Assembly: GCA_025054775.1 (NCBI GenBank)
Contig: JANWZA010000040.1
Span: 38,124 to 102,123, forward strand
Direction of reading: 5' to 3'
Origin: Microscillaceae bacterium
Lineage (GTDB): Bacteria > Bacteroidota > Bacteroidia > Cytophagales > Microscillaceae
DNA length: 64,000 nucleotides
The notes under the pieces are model-generated. The model was not told the DNA's origin. It worked only from the letters and a program-made list of their open reading frames with translations, and searched no databases. Shown one piece after another: positions 25,004 to 34,199 of this stretch (the stretch's first letter is position 1; each line of letters begins with the position of its first letter). Position numbers and translations under genes: made by a program.

Positions 25004-25900
25004 CTAACTAACTAACTTTTTTTTACTTACCTGTTTTAACAGGTACTCCACTTTGCGTCTTTGTACAATGTCCTTGAGCTGACGCAAATCGCCATCACCA
25101 AGTTCTACACGGATTTCTTCTATTTCAGCGGGGCTATCTATGCCGTTAGCCTCGCAAACTAATGTTATATCCTGCCTGCTAAGCGTTTGCAGGCTCACAA
25201 ACTCCCTTCCGCAACGGCTGAAAAGTTCTTGATAGCCAATTTTACCCGCCTTCGCCCGCTTGCGAAGCTCTATTTCTAAGGCGTTTGTGCCACACAACAC
25301 AAAACCACAATGCCCAAGCGTAGCATCATAAAAGGTTTTGAACAAGTCAAAAACACCTTGTTTTTCAAGCACTTTATCGTACTCATCCCAAATAACCAAA
25401 GGATTTTCTAACTTTTTGAGGCGGTCAATAATAGCGTCTATCATATCGGCAATACCCCCTGAAAGCTGTAAGCCCAACACTTGCCCAAACTTCTGCAAAA
25501 ACACCTTGCGTGTGTAATGCCTTTCGCATTGCAGATAAAAAACATTCCTGTTTTGCCTTGTGTAAGCCTGCAAAGCGTAAGTCTTACCAAAACCCGCCTC
25601 AAAGGCTATCAGCTTTGCCAAACTGTGCGCCTGAGCATACCCACACACTCCAAACACCTTTTTATAGTTCCCTATCTCCGCCGTATGCCATTCGCTAGCC
25701 TGCACCTCCAAACCCAACCCAATCGCCACTTTTCTCCACAACGCCTCGCTTATACTCTCCCAGTTCCCCCGCACAATTTGGGTAATATTCGCACCGCTTA
25801 TGCCCACTTGCGTAGCTATCTGTGCCTGCGATTTGCCCAACTTATCACGCAATCGCAATATCTCTTGCCTAACTTGCTCTTGTAACTGTTGTAAATCCAT
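25004..25900 (-). CDS. MuB-like transposition ATPase
   Basis: 298-residue AAA+ ATPase that binds target DNA and activates the MuA-type transposase. The N-terminal helix-turn-helix (LGKSQAQIATQVGISGANIT, about residues 21-40) matches the MuB DNA-binding domain. Walker A AGFGKTYALQ lies near residue 106 and Walker B PLVIWDEYDKV near 168. A C-terminal helical domain follows. The frame is intact with an ATG start and length is normal for MuB (about 310). It sits directly after the transposase, the Mu order. With a truncated MuA it is unlikely to act unless another copy exists. Confidence 0.88.
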   Translation of the reverse strand: MDLQQLQEQVRQEILRLRDKLGKSQAQIATQVGISGANITQIVRGNWESISEALWRKVAIGLGLEVQASEWHTAEIGNYKKVFGVCGYAQAHSLAKLIAFEAGFGKTYALQAYTRQNRNVFYLQCERHYTRKVFLQKFGQVLGLQLSGGIADMIDAIIDRLKKLENPLVIWDEYDKVLEKQGVFDLFKTFYDATLGHCGFVLCGTNALEIELRKRAKAGKIGYQELFSRCGREFVSLQTLSRQDITLVCEANGIDSPAEIEEIRVELGDGDLRQLKDIVQRRKVEYLLKQVSKKKLVS

Positions 25901-25930
25901 AATTTTTCTTAATTTTGTTTGTTATACATT

Positions 25931-25942
25931 TATACATGTATA
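25931..25942. promoter_or_regulatory. 12-bp palindrome between muA and muB
   Basis: TATACATGTATA is a perfect palindrome within a run of TATACAT words just upstream of muB, inside the only sizeable gap (72 bases) of the early operon. It could be an operator or part of a muB promoter. No direct evidence. Confidence 0.4.
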
Positions 25943-25972
25943 CATGACCTAAAAAAAATAATCAATCCTCAC

Positions 25973-27082
25973 CTATGCACTTTTTCGCTTGTTGTTTTCG
26001 TAAACAGAAATGTAAAAATCCTCTTCCGTTTCCACCACAGGCACAGCTTGGGGGCTACTATGGGCAACAGAGGAAGCCTCACCCACTACTCCAATCCGCT
26101 TATTTTCCACATTTTTTTGTATCAGCAACCGCTCTGTCTTGCTTAACCTGCTTTGTACTTTTGCCCTAATCTCCTTTTGAACTCTCAACTGCTTACCCTT
26201 TATTTTGCCATCCGCTTCAGTAGCCTCTAATTTGCTAACCTGAGCAGCTTCCAACTTCTCAGCCTTGCCCAAAAACTTCCCATCTTGATACACGTATGCC
26301 TCCCCAGCCCAAAACCGAACCTCCACGCGCTTGTGTTTCAATTTTTCCAAGTCAGCAAACACCCACTCCTCGTTTTTGGCACGCACCCTGCCGTTATGGT
26401 AAGTGGTTGCTACCACCTCACCCAAATGATAGGCAAGCCGTTCAGGGTTTTGGGGTAATAAATCAGGGTGCAATTCGGCTGAAATGGGGTGCAATTCGTT
26501 GTATTTATCAACTATATTTTGCAAAAACTTTTCAATTTGTGCGATTTCAGTGAAGCATTTAACTTCTTTTTGTAGGTCTTTTTCCAACCGCCAAGCCTCT
26601 CTGCGGTTATAGTGCCTGCCCTTAAAATATTCCTTGTATTCCAAATCCTTCGCAAATACTTGGTATTTCAACACCTCTATATCCCGCTCCGCATACTTGG
26701 GCATCGGGTTCTTAGGCAAAATTGTAGTCTCAACAAACAACTCTTTGAGTATGCTTTCATTAACGGCTTTTACCAAGTGCGTTTCACCTTGCAATTCATA
26801 AGGGGCTTTGCCCTGCCAGCACGAATTAGCCAACGTATTGCGTAAAGCACTCAAAAACAAATCCGTGTTCTTTTCAAACCCCCACGCATAACCTACACAA
26901 TGCCGGGTTGCTACATCAAAAAACAGGTAAGCATATACTTTTTTGTGCAATCTACCCCCCGATTTAATTGCTACATTGATATTCACGTCCCAATCATCGC
27001 AGGTAAGCATTGAACCAAAATACACTGGTCGCTTGCGTTTGGCATAAAAGTCGTGAGCCTCGCGGTAGCTTAATTCTAAAAT
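25973..27082 (-). pseudogene. MuA-like transposase, 5' truncated
   Basis: The frame encodes the DDE integrase core: CDDWDVNINVAIKSGG supplies the first catalytic Asp, a VGYAWG strand and the NPMPKYAERDIEVLKYQ segment (with the later acidic residues) follow, then the Mu-type C-terminal beta-barrel. Upstream of the GTG at 27025 the same frame continues with family-like sequence (YREAHDFYAKRKRPVYFGSM) to 27082, where it meets a stop; no ATG is available there. The N-terminal end-binding and enhancer-binding domains, about 200 or more residues in Mu, are missing. The break coincides with the loss of the repressor N-terminus on the other side, so one deletion is the simplest reading. Confidence 0.82.
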
Positions 27083-27111
27083 TCACAATATCAATCCTTA
27101 CTGGATTTTAT

Positions 27112-27753
27112 TTGGAGAAGGGGATATGTTTTCTGAAAAATAATACAAATACCTATGCTAATAAAAGTGCTAATTTTCCTGCTAAAAAAAATGCTAATTC
27201 AATAACTCCATCGGTTATTTTTTCAAAAACAGATATTAACTTTTCAGGGGAGCGGGCTTTGCAAGTCCTTGAAAATGAGGGCTTAACAGGAATAAAAGTT
27301 TATATCAGCCCCGAACCCGCCATGGCAGGCTACCTAAGCCACTACCTCTCCGAAGGAAACCAAAATTTAGACTGGTTTTATATGCCCTTTCTCCAAGCAA
27401 AAGGGCTTTATGCTTGTTTTCAAGTGCAAGGCAGGTCTATGGAGGAGTATATACTCGACGGCTCATGGGTTATTGCCCGCTTTTTAGAACACGAGTGGCA
27501 GGTGCGTAGTGGCAATTTATACCTCATCGCCACCAAAACAGACGGCGTTTTGCTCAAACGAATACGCCAAGAACCCAAAACCAACCAAAAATCCCTCGTC
27601 TGCTATTCAGACAACCCCCAATATCTGCCCTTTACTCTCCCAAAAGAGCAAGTGCAGGCTATTTGGGCAGTAGAAATGTTTTTACAAAAAGAGTTTCCTT
27701 TCCTTAGCCAAGAGGCAACGGACAACCTTAAAAAGTTTGTTCAATCTATTTAA
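27112..27753 (+). CDS. S24-type phage repressor lacking its DNA-binding domain
   Basis: LexA/CI-type self-cleaving repressor. The C-terminal S24 peptidase fold is intact: the nucleophile is in GRSMEEYILDGSWVIA and the paired lysine in VLLKRIRQ, with an upstream cleavage-region linker. What normally precedes this, a helix-turn-helix of about 60 residues, is absent. In frame there is only an AT-rich Asn-heavy stretch (NNTNTYANKSANF) and no ATG; the TTG at 27112 is used tentatively. The short ATG at 27126 (MFSEK, then stop) may be a remnant of the original start in another frame. It probably no longer binds operators. It lies at the phage end, divergent from the transposase as in Mu. Confidence 0.65.
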   Translation: MEKGICFLKNNTNTYANKSANFPAKKNANSITPSVIFSKTDINFSGERALQVLENEGLTGIKVYISPEPAMAGYLSHYLSEGNQNLDWFYMPFLQAKGLYACFQVQGRSMEEYILDGSWVIARFLEHEWQVRSGNLYLIATKTDGVLLKRIRQEPKTNQKSLVCYSDNPQYLPFTLPKEQVQAIWAVEMFLQKEFPFLSQEATDNLKKFVQSI

Positions 27754-28101
27754 ATGGGCTTTCAATACTTTTTAAGGGGTTTTCGCAACTAATCGCAAGC
27801 ATATACTTGTAAGCATTACTCAAATTCAATACAAACTAAACAAAGTTTATATCTGTATTTGAAACAAACCCACAAAAACGCATATTTTACGCCTTTTTTA
27901 TTTATATCTGTAATTATGGGTGGTACTTTTGGTAATCCCCTTTTCAAATTTAAGGTTTTTAGCTTTATTTTAATTTTTTTTATTTTTTTTTGAAAAAAAA
28001 CGAGGTCCTTTAGAACTTTTTAACTAACTTTGAGCATTATTATAGATAATAATTTGCTTTATCATTGATTTACACACACTTTATTTGTAGACTTTGGTTG
28101 T
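27754..28101. other. Gene-free stretch between the prophage repressor and the T9SS protein
   Basis: About 350 bases without a gene. It holds the two 12-bp repeats above, a very AT-rich run at 27955-28000, and TAACTTTG at 28025-28032, a possible -7 box for the gene at 28102. The prophage/chromosome border should lie within it. Confidence 0.5.
27846..27912 (+). repeat. Paired 12-bp direct repeats, candidate transposase sites at the phage end
   Basis: TTTATATCTGTA occurs at 27846-27857 and again at 27901-27912, 55 bases apart, in the gap beyond the repressor. Mu-type left ends carry spaced transposase-binding repeats in just this place. The exact end was not found. Confidence 0.5.
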
Positions 28102-31100
28102 ATGGAGAAAAGATACGCGGTTATTTTTCAAAGAGCAGTATTTTATTTGGTTGTAGCTTGCTTATTTTTTAGTGCTAACTTTTTGTATGCCCAAAATGCC
28201 ATAGTGGGTACAGGCTTTTCCACTGGTTGGGGAGGAGGTAGTTGTCCTACAGGTAATGGGAATTTTACTTATTTTAGTGAGTTATCTCATACTGGTGGTA
28301 CGTATATATCTCCTCTACTCGCTCCTAGTGGCACAGGTAATCGCTTTTGGCGATTTGGGATTGATTGGAGTGGTACAACACACCAACGTACTAATGTTAT
28401 TGGTTCTGATGTAGATGTTACTCCTGGCACTAAATACACTCTTAATAGCAATTGTACTACCTCAGGGGCTTTAAGGTACAATGTCCTTAGTACAGGCTAT
28501 CGTTACATATTCAAAACCTTGAATGCAGGTACTAACCCAACAGGTACTTGGGTTTTTTTTGAGATACAAGCCACTTCTATCCAAACTATTACTTCCCACA
28601 CTCCCCCAACGCCTACTGTACCTAATACCGTACAAACTTTAAGTATTACTACGTCAGGCATTTTTCCTACAGGGCAAACAGCCTATATTCGTTACCATAC
28701 TGGGGGCGGTTGGGGAAGTGCCACGGTTGCTCCTTTGGTTTACTCGGGAAGTGGTAATAACTATCACATAAATATTCCTGCTGCCGTAAATACACCTGGT
28801 ACAACCGTACACTATTACTTCTTTACCTCAGGAGGTAGTACCTCTTCACCCCTTACTATTGCCACAGGAGATGTAGATTTGTATGCTATCAACTTGTTCA
28901 ATAATAGCGGTTCAAATTATAGTTATACCGTACCGAGCAGTTACATTACAGCCAATAATGGAGATTGGCACACAGGCAGTACTTGGGTAGGGGGAAGTGT
29001 ACCACCTACTAATCAACCCGTTACGATTGCTCATAATGTAACCATCTCCTCGGCTGATGTTACAGTAAGTGCTATGACTATCAATAGTAGCCGTACATTA
29101 ACCATTAATTCCAACAGAACCTTAACTACCAACGGTACAATTACCAATAATGGCACTTTGCAAGTCAATGGTAGCCTACGCTTTAATACAGGCGGCGGCA
29201 TGAGCGGTACAAGACCAACCTATGCCAATGGTTCTACTTTGATTTATGGAGGTACAAATACCATAGGTTTTGAATGGTTAGACAACACCCCCACAGGTAC
29301 AGGCATACCTCACCACGTAACTATTGCTGCAGGAGCGAATGTAAGCTACCCCCCCTCGGGAACATATAGGCAAATGAATGGGAACATGCTTATTGAAGGT
29401 ACGCTCACAATGCCCTCTTCTACTATTGGTTCGGACATTCGCTTACTAGGAAACTGGCACCGTACTGCCACAGGCGTTTTTAATTGTGATGCAAGAGCTA
29501 TCTTTTTTAATGGTACTGCAGGCACGCAAACCATCTCTTCTGATGCTTCAGGTGGTGAGGTATTTGATGTGCTTGTAATTCAGAATACGGTACAAATGCA
29601 ATGCAACGTAACCATACGCAACTCTTGGGGAACGCGCCGCTTATGGTTAGACTCGGGAATACTTACCCGCTCTGGTTCGCAAACGCTTACTATTCAAAAT
29701 GATGTGCTAGTAGAGCGGAGAATAGGTACATTAGATTTTGCCCCTACTATTAATGGTACAGACCGAATACGTATCTTGTATAACGGCAATACACCTGTTA
29801 CCACGGGAAACGAAATTCCTCCTAATACTGTAAATAATTTAGGACGCATCACTGTACAAAATACTGCAGGTGTTACACTTGCTGCTAATCTCGTGGGTAG
29901 CAATCAGACTACACTTGTGGTTGGTCAGGACAGCGGCACAAGTCCTTTGGGCAACTCTCTTGCAACTAGCCCCTATACTAGTAGTGGTGGCACAGGTGTT
30001 CTTATTATGAATGACCGAGAGTATTCAGGCACGGGAGCAAATTTTACTTTCAATGGCGGTATAGTAAGACTTACCCACGCTGACGGTATTAGTGGTATTT
30101 TGAAAAATACAGGCACTAATACCTTTACCATAGGTACTTTTGAATTTAACCGAGGTGCTAGCCAAAACTTTGGGACAATTACCAACCTGAATAACATGAC
30201 CATTCTCACCCGCAATGCAGGCACCCACGTAACTGTAAATTCCTCTCCCACTATCCGAGCCTTAGATATTGGCACAGGCACAACTTTCACTGCTTCTGAT
30301 GCAAGTGATAGAATACTTACAATTGAAATTCCAAGTAGCATGACCAGTCTTATCAATAATGGTACTTGGAGTAGTGGCACTAATACCAACAGTTGGCTTC
30401 GTATGGCAGGTGGCTCAGGACATGTACATACCATTTCGGGTACTTTCAATTTCCTCAATATTGAAACCAACGGCAATACAGGTATCAATTTCGGAGCTAA
30501 TTCTACTATTCTTAACAACGGTACATTCAGGATAAACAATGGAGGGTTCGTTTTTGTCAATTCGCCAACCTATAATGTAGGTTCTACCTTATTGTATTGG
30601 ACAAGTAGCTCTTATAACCGGTCTGATGAGTGGGGAACTTCAAAGTTACCACATCATGTGAGGTTAGGCAATAATACCAACTTACAACTTAATAATGCAA
30701 GCCGTTCCATGGATGGCAACCTAACTATAGATATAGGCTCTACACTTACCTTTAATGGCACTGAAACACTCAGCCTAAAAGGGAACTTGGTAGTTAATGG
30801 CGGTGTAGTACCTCATCAAGGTACATTCAACTTCAATGGAAGTTCTTCTACCCAAACTATCAGCGGAACCACTACCAATGTGATTTTTTACAACTTATCC
30901 GTAGCTAGTGGTGCAACTGTACAACTTCTACGCAATATCAATTTTGTAGACTATAGCACAAATTGCGGCACCATGACTGTAGCCAGTGGCGGTACTTTTG
31001 ATGCCCAAGATTTTCAGATGTTTGGTACAAATAACTGTTCAGGTACGGTTAATTTCAATATCAATGGCATGCTTCGCACTACTCGTCAGGCGGGTTTATT

Positions 31101-32661
31101 TGGAGCAAGTAATACTACTATTGATAATGTCAAAACTTCTCTTTCTTTAGATATAAACTCTACTATTGAATACTATCGCAATGGCGACCAAACTGTAACA
31201 GCAAGAAACGATTACGGTAACGTTATGATTTCTACCGCGGGTGATAAGTCCTTAGCAGGAAGCTCTACCATTCGCAATACGCTTACTCTTAATGCAGGTA
31301 CCTTATCCATAGGTAACAATACACTTACCTTTCACACAGGCAATACACCCATTGCGCGCAATGGTACTACACAAACAGGACAAATTATAATGGCAACTAA
31401 TAGTAGCCTCGCCTTCGGTACAGCAAGTCATACCAGCGGAAATGCTTTCACCTTACCTAATAATGTATTTTCTGGTATGAGCCCTATTGCCTTCCAAAAT
31501 TTAACTATTATACGCACTAATGATCTTTCTATGGGTAATCAAGACTTTGCTATTAGTGGCACAGTAAGCGTGGGTGGTAGCATAACAGGAGGGGATTTGA
31601 ACCTTAACGGTAGATTTATTGATTTGGGAAATACAGGTACTATCTCCGAAGACCTGCCCAATAATGCCCTTATTACGGATAAAACTCCAGGGCTAAATGA
31701 CTCTAACAAAGGCGGTTATCTCAAATTTGATAATCGTATCGTCAATGCCTCTCTCACTAATATTGGAGGGAGTGCTTTACTGCTCAATCGTATTGGTGGT
31801 TCTGACTTTACTATAAACTTCTACAGGTATCATTACAAGGCAGGTGGTGCTTTCCCCTTTGGTAGCATTCAGAAAGTGTATCAAATTAGCATAGCTACGG
31901 GCTCTTTTAGCGATTTGCGTATGCGTATCAACTATGCTACACAGGAACTAGCAGGATTGCCTGATGATAGTAGTCTTAAGCTCTTCCGTTGGTCTAATAC
32001 CGTAGCTCCACTAGGTTGGACAAATCAAGGCGGTACACGCACTGCAGGCTCACCTTCTTACGTAGATAAAGCTAGTGGTATTACCACTTTTTCCCATTGG
32101 ACTATTGGAAGCGAAAACACACCCTTGCATGCTTTTATCAGCCATTTTGATGCCCAACAAACTGATAAACAACAAGCTAAACTCTCTTGGAAAGGAAACT
32201 TTGAAACAGCAATCGGATTTGTAGTAGAAAAAAGTTCGGATAATCTCAACTTCTCATCTGTTACCCAGCTTGATCATCAACCTTCAAAAACTAATTACCA
32301 TACCTTTGACAATAACTTCGTGCAGTCAAGCTATTACCGATTGAAAGTGCTATTGCCTCAAAATGACTATTTTTATAGTGATGTAAAGTATTTAGAGAAA
32401 AAACAAGCTGAATCAGACTTGTTGATTTACCCCAACCCCTTTACAGAGCGTCTTTACATACAAGTCCCTTCTAAGGAATCACCTATGCAAGTAAGTTTGC
32501 TTAATATAAGTGGTGTTCAATTAGTAAATATTAATAACAAAGCCGAACAAACTGAAAATGATTTGAATACCATTCTGCAAACTCTTCCACAAGGTACTTA
32601 CATAGCCAAAATTTCCTATGAAGGACAGTACTGGGTGAAAAAGCTGATAAAGATCAAGTAA
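28102..32661 (+). CDS. Large surface protein exported by type IX secretion
   Basis: 1519 residues: a signal peptide (to about residue 31, ending FLYAQN), a long Thr/Ser/Asn/Gly-rich body made of irregular beta-strand repeats (many NGTxxxNNGT and GNLTI-like turns, typical of beta-solenoid surface proteins), and a C-terminal T9SS type A sorting domain of about 80 residues beginning LLIYPNPFTERLYIQV and ending with GTYIAKI...KLIKIK. The sorting domain is removed when the protein is released or anchored at the cell surface. Just before it lies a region (about 1400-1440) with the usual VEKSSDNLNFSSV module. No catalytic domain was seen; adhesion is a plausible role. A strong terminator follows 16 bases after the stop. 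Confidence 0.85.
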   Translation: MEKRYAVIFQRAVFYLVVACLFFSANFLYAQNAIVGTGFSTGWGGGSCPTGNGNFTYFSELSHTGGTYISPLLAPSGTGNRFWRFGIDWSGTTHQRTNVIGSDVDVTPGTKYTLNSNCTTSGALRYNVLSTGYRYIFKTLNAGTNPTGTWVFFEIQATSIQTITSHTPPTPTVPNTVQTLSITTSGIFPTGQTAYIRYHTGGGWGSATVAPLVYSGSGNNYHINIPAAVNTPGTTVHYYFFTSGGSTSSPLTIATGDVDLYAINLFNNSGSNYSYTVPSSYITANNGDWHTGSTWVGGSVPPTNQPVTIAHNVTISSADVTVSAMTINSSRTLTINSNRTLTTNGTITNNGTLQVNGSLRFNTGGGMSGTRPTYANGSTLIYGGTNTIGFEWLDNTPTGTGIPHHVTIAAGANVSYPPSGTYRQMNGNMLIEGTLTMPSSTIGSDIRLLGNWHRTATGVFNCDARAIFFNGTAGTQTISSDASGGEVFDVLVIQNTVQMQCNVTIRNSWGTRRLWLDSGILTRSGSQTLTIQNDVLVERRIGTLDFAPTINGTDRIRILYNGNTPVTTGNEIPPNTVNNLGRITVQNTAGVTLAANLVGSNQTTLVVGQDSGTSPLGNSLATSPYTSSGGTGVLIMNDREYSGTGANFTFNGGIVRLTHADGISGILKNTGTNTFTIGTFEFNRGASQNFGTITNLNNMTILTRNAGTHVTVNSSPTIRALDIGTGTTFTASDASDRILTIEIPSSMTSLINNGTWSSGTNTNSWLRMAGGSGHVHTISGTFNFLNIETNGNTGINFGANSTILNNGTFRINNGGFVFVNSPTYNVGSTLLYWTSSSYNRSDEWGTSKLPHHVRLGNNTNLQLNNASRSMDGNLTIDIGSTLTFNGTETLSLKGNLVVNGGVVPHQGTFNFNGSSSTQTISGTTTNVIFYNLSVASGATVQLLRNINFVDYSTNCGTMTVASGGTFDAQDFQMFGTNNCSGTVNFNINGMLRTTRQAGLFGASNTTIDNVKTSLSLDINSTIEYYRNGDQTVTARNDYGNVMISTAGDKSLAGSSTIRNTLTLNAGTLSIGNNTLTFHTGNTPIARNGTTQTGQIIMATNSSLAFGTASHTSGNAFTLPNNVFSGMSPIAFQNLTIIRTNDLSMGNQDFAISGTVSVGGSITGGDLNLNGRFIDLGNTGTISEDLPNNALITDKTPGLNDSNKGGYLKFDNRIVNASLTNIGGSALLLNRIGGSDFTINFYRYHYKAGGAFPFGSIQKVYQISIATGSFSDLRMRINYATQELAGLPDDSSLKLFRWSNTVAPLGWTNQGGTRTAGSPSYVDKASGITTFSHWTIGSENTPLHAFISHFDAQQTDKQQAKLSWKGNFETAIGFVVEKSSDNLNFSSVTQLDHQPSKTNYHTFDNNFVQSSYYRLKVLLPQNDYFYSDVKYLEKKQAESDLLIYPNPFTERLYIQVPSKESPMQVSLLNISGVQLVNINNKAEQTENDLNTILQTLPQGTYIAKISYEGQYWVKKLIKIK

Positions 32662-32677
32662 TGATCTACAGTGAACA

Positions 32678-32716
32678 AAAAATGCAGATTTTTATTTTTT
32701 GAAAATCTGCATTTTT
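32678..32716 (+). terminator. Terminator of the T9SS protein gene
   Basis: A 15-bp perfect stem (32678-32692 with 32702-32716) around a 9-base loop, with more T following. It lies just after the stop at 32661. Confidence 0.92.
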
Positions 32717-32956
32717 TTTTATTTTTACATTCTAGTCTATTTAATAGCTGGTGCTTTTGTATTTTTTTACTTTTACAAAATATTCCAAAAAGTAAAAAAA
32801 TATAACAAAAATGTAAAAAATATTTTTTTTTGCATTTTTATTGCTTATATCTTACACGTATTATTTAGTTTCATTTTCATAAACTATATCAAACCCTATC
32901 AAAAAGGCTAACTAAATCATCTAAATCTAACATAAACTTTATCCCTTTCAAATTAT

Positions 32957-33838
32957 ATGAGAAAGTCCGCTATTATTACTTTATGTAACACTTGGTTGTT
33001 TGTCATATTTGGCTTATTTACAATAGTAGCAAATGCTCAAAATAATGCAAACAACAGTGAAGAGAGGGTTATTCGCCAATTGTTAGTTGACTACTACAAA
33101 GCCCTCACTGATGTAGATATAAGCAAAGATAAACAAAGTGTGCTAAAATATTACCACACTACCTCAGACCGTACCATTTCGCAACTCTCTATCCAAGCAG
33201 GTTATCGCGTATATTCTGAAAATTACAACCAATATGCAGATTTTTTGGATCAGAGTATCCAAGACTATGAACGAGACCAAGTGATTACAAACTACAGTTT
33301 AGGGCAAATCTATTCGTTTAGTGTAATCGGTGATATTGCAATAGTTAGCTTCATTGCTAATTACGAAGACAAACGTGCTAATGAAACATTTGCTAAGGGA
33401 AAGCATGATAATACTTTCACCTTCAAGCGTATAGAAGATACTTGGAAAATAATTAAAGCAGATATTGCTTGGATAGAAGAGCAAGTTTTGAAAGGACAAT
33501 GTTATTGTTGGTTATATGAAAATAAAGGTGAGGCAAATTCCTATGTACTCAAAGTTTCCTCACCTCAAGGTTCTGACAAGAAGAGCGATCTGTTACAAGT
33601 CCGTTATACTTCAAACCCAAGCAAAGGCGAAAAAATGTTTTATTTGGTAGATGCCAAAGATACACGCTTTGTTTATCGCTGGTTAGATGGAAGTAGTTTT
33701 GAATTAAGCAAAATAGACGATTCAGGCAAAGTACTTAAAACCTTAGGTAAACCTAAAAATGAGCAAGAAACCATAGGCTCTATTTTACAATATGATATAT
33801 TTGAGAAGAACTGTGTCCGAGTGAACATTAGAAAATAG
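32957..33838 (+). CDS. Secreted protein with an NTF2/SnoaL-like domain
   Basis: 293 residues with a cleavable signal sequence (to about residue 27, ending NAQ). The first mature half, from EERVIRQLLVDYYKALTDVD to about residue 175, has the layout of the SnoaL/NTF2-like cone fold: a helix with a growing-subject counter (VLKYYHTTSD), paired helices, then strands ending with FTFKRIEDTWKIIKADIAWI, a standard closing motif of that fold. The remainder is beta-rich with a CYCWLYEN segment and is not recognised. The role is unknown. A terminator follows; no clear promoter was found before it. Confidence 0.65.
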   Translation: MRKSAIITLCNTWLFVIFGLFTIVANAQNNANNSEERVIRQLLVDYYKALTDVDISKDKQSVLKYYHTTSDRTISQLSIQAGYRVYSENYNQYADFLDQSIQDYERDQVITNYSLGQIYSFSVIGDIAIVSFIANYEDKRANETFAKGKHDNTFTFKRIEDTWKIIKADIAWIEEQVLKGQCYCWLYENKGEANSYVLKVSSPQGSDKKSDLLQVRYTSNPSKGEKMFYLVDAKDTRFVYRWLDGSSFELSKIDDSGKVLKTLGKPKNEQETIGSILQYDIFEKNCVRVNIRK

Positions 33839-33862
33839 CAACTCGCAAAAATAAATAAACTT

Positions 33863-33910
33863 AAAGCACCCAAAGTACTACCGTAATAAACCATATCTTT
33901 GTGGTGCTTT
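33863..33910 (+). terminator. Terminator of the NTF2-like protein gene
   Basis: AAAGCACC-CAAAG (33863-33875) pairs with CTTTG-GGTGCTTT (33897-33910) with one bulged T, followed by more T. It is a fair rho-independent terminator with a 21-base loop. Confidence 0.75.
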
Positions 33911-34048
33911 TTTGTTTTTATTCAACTCTAATTTAGAAAACAAACAAAGAAACTTTCGCTCAAACTTTTTTTGATTTTTCAAGTTATTGATTTGCGAATA
34001 TTTTTGTACAAATCAAATAAAAAAATAGCTTTTTTTTAGCCTAAAATA

Positions 34049-34078
34049 TTTGCTAAAATAAAAAAAATAATACTTTTG
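34049..34078 (+). promoter_or_regulatory. Promoter of the TonB receptor gene
   Basis: TTTG at 34049-34052 and TACTTTTG at 34071-34078 are 18 bases apart, a close match to the Bacteroidota consensus. The implied leader before the ATG at 34200 is about 115 bases and has no evident riboswitch fold. Together with the terminator this accounts for the 360-base gap. Confidence 0.65.
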
Positions 34079-34199
34079 CAAATAAAAGCATACCTTAGGT
34101 ATCGCCAATAAATGTATTACAAACTTAACATTTTTTGCCTTGAAATCACTTTTTATGGTCTAACCTTTCATATTCCTTTTTTAATTAAATAACAATTCT

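Larger units (their letters stand above)
17751..27753. mobile_element. Defective Mu-like transposable prophage
   Basis: About 10 kb with Mu-type genes only. Minus-strand block from the right: MuA transposase (5' truncated), MuB, seven small genes and a G-like morphogenesis gene. Plus-strand block from the left: terminase, a small gene, a DUF1320 (Mu gp36-like) gene and a portal/F fusion. An S24 repressor lies at the right end. Missing are the protease/scaffold, major capsid, all tail genes and lysis genes, so it cannot form a virion alone. The borders given are the outermost recognisable genes. No flanking 5-bp target duplication or TG...CA end could be fixed, and the terminase side has no room for a full phage end before the neighbouring chromosomal gene. 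Confidence 0.85.

Noticed and set aside
32699..32911. 70-codon hydrophobic open frame after the T9SS protein gene
   Set aside because: It has only a TTG start within the terminator loop, and it is Phe/Tyr/Lys-rich as expected from T/A-rich DNA. It might be a two-helix membrane peptide but nothing supports it.
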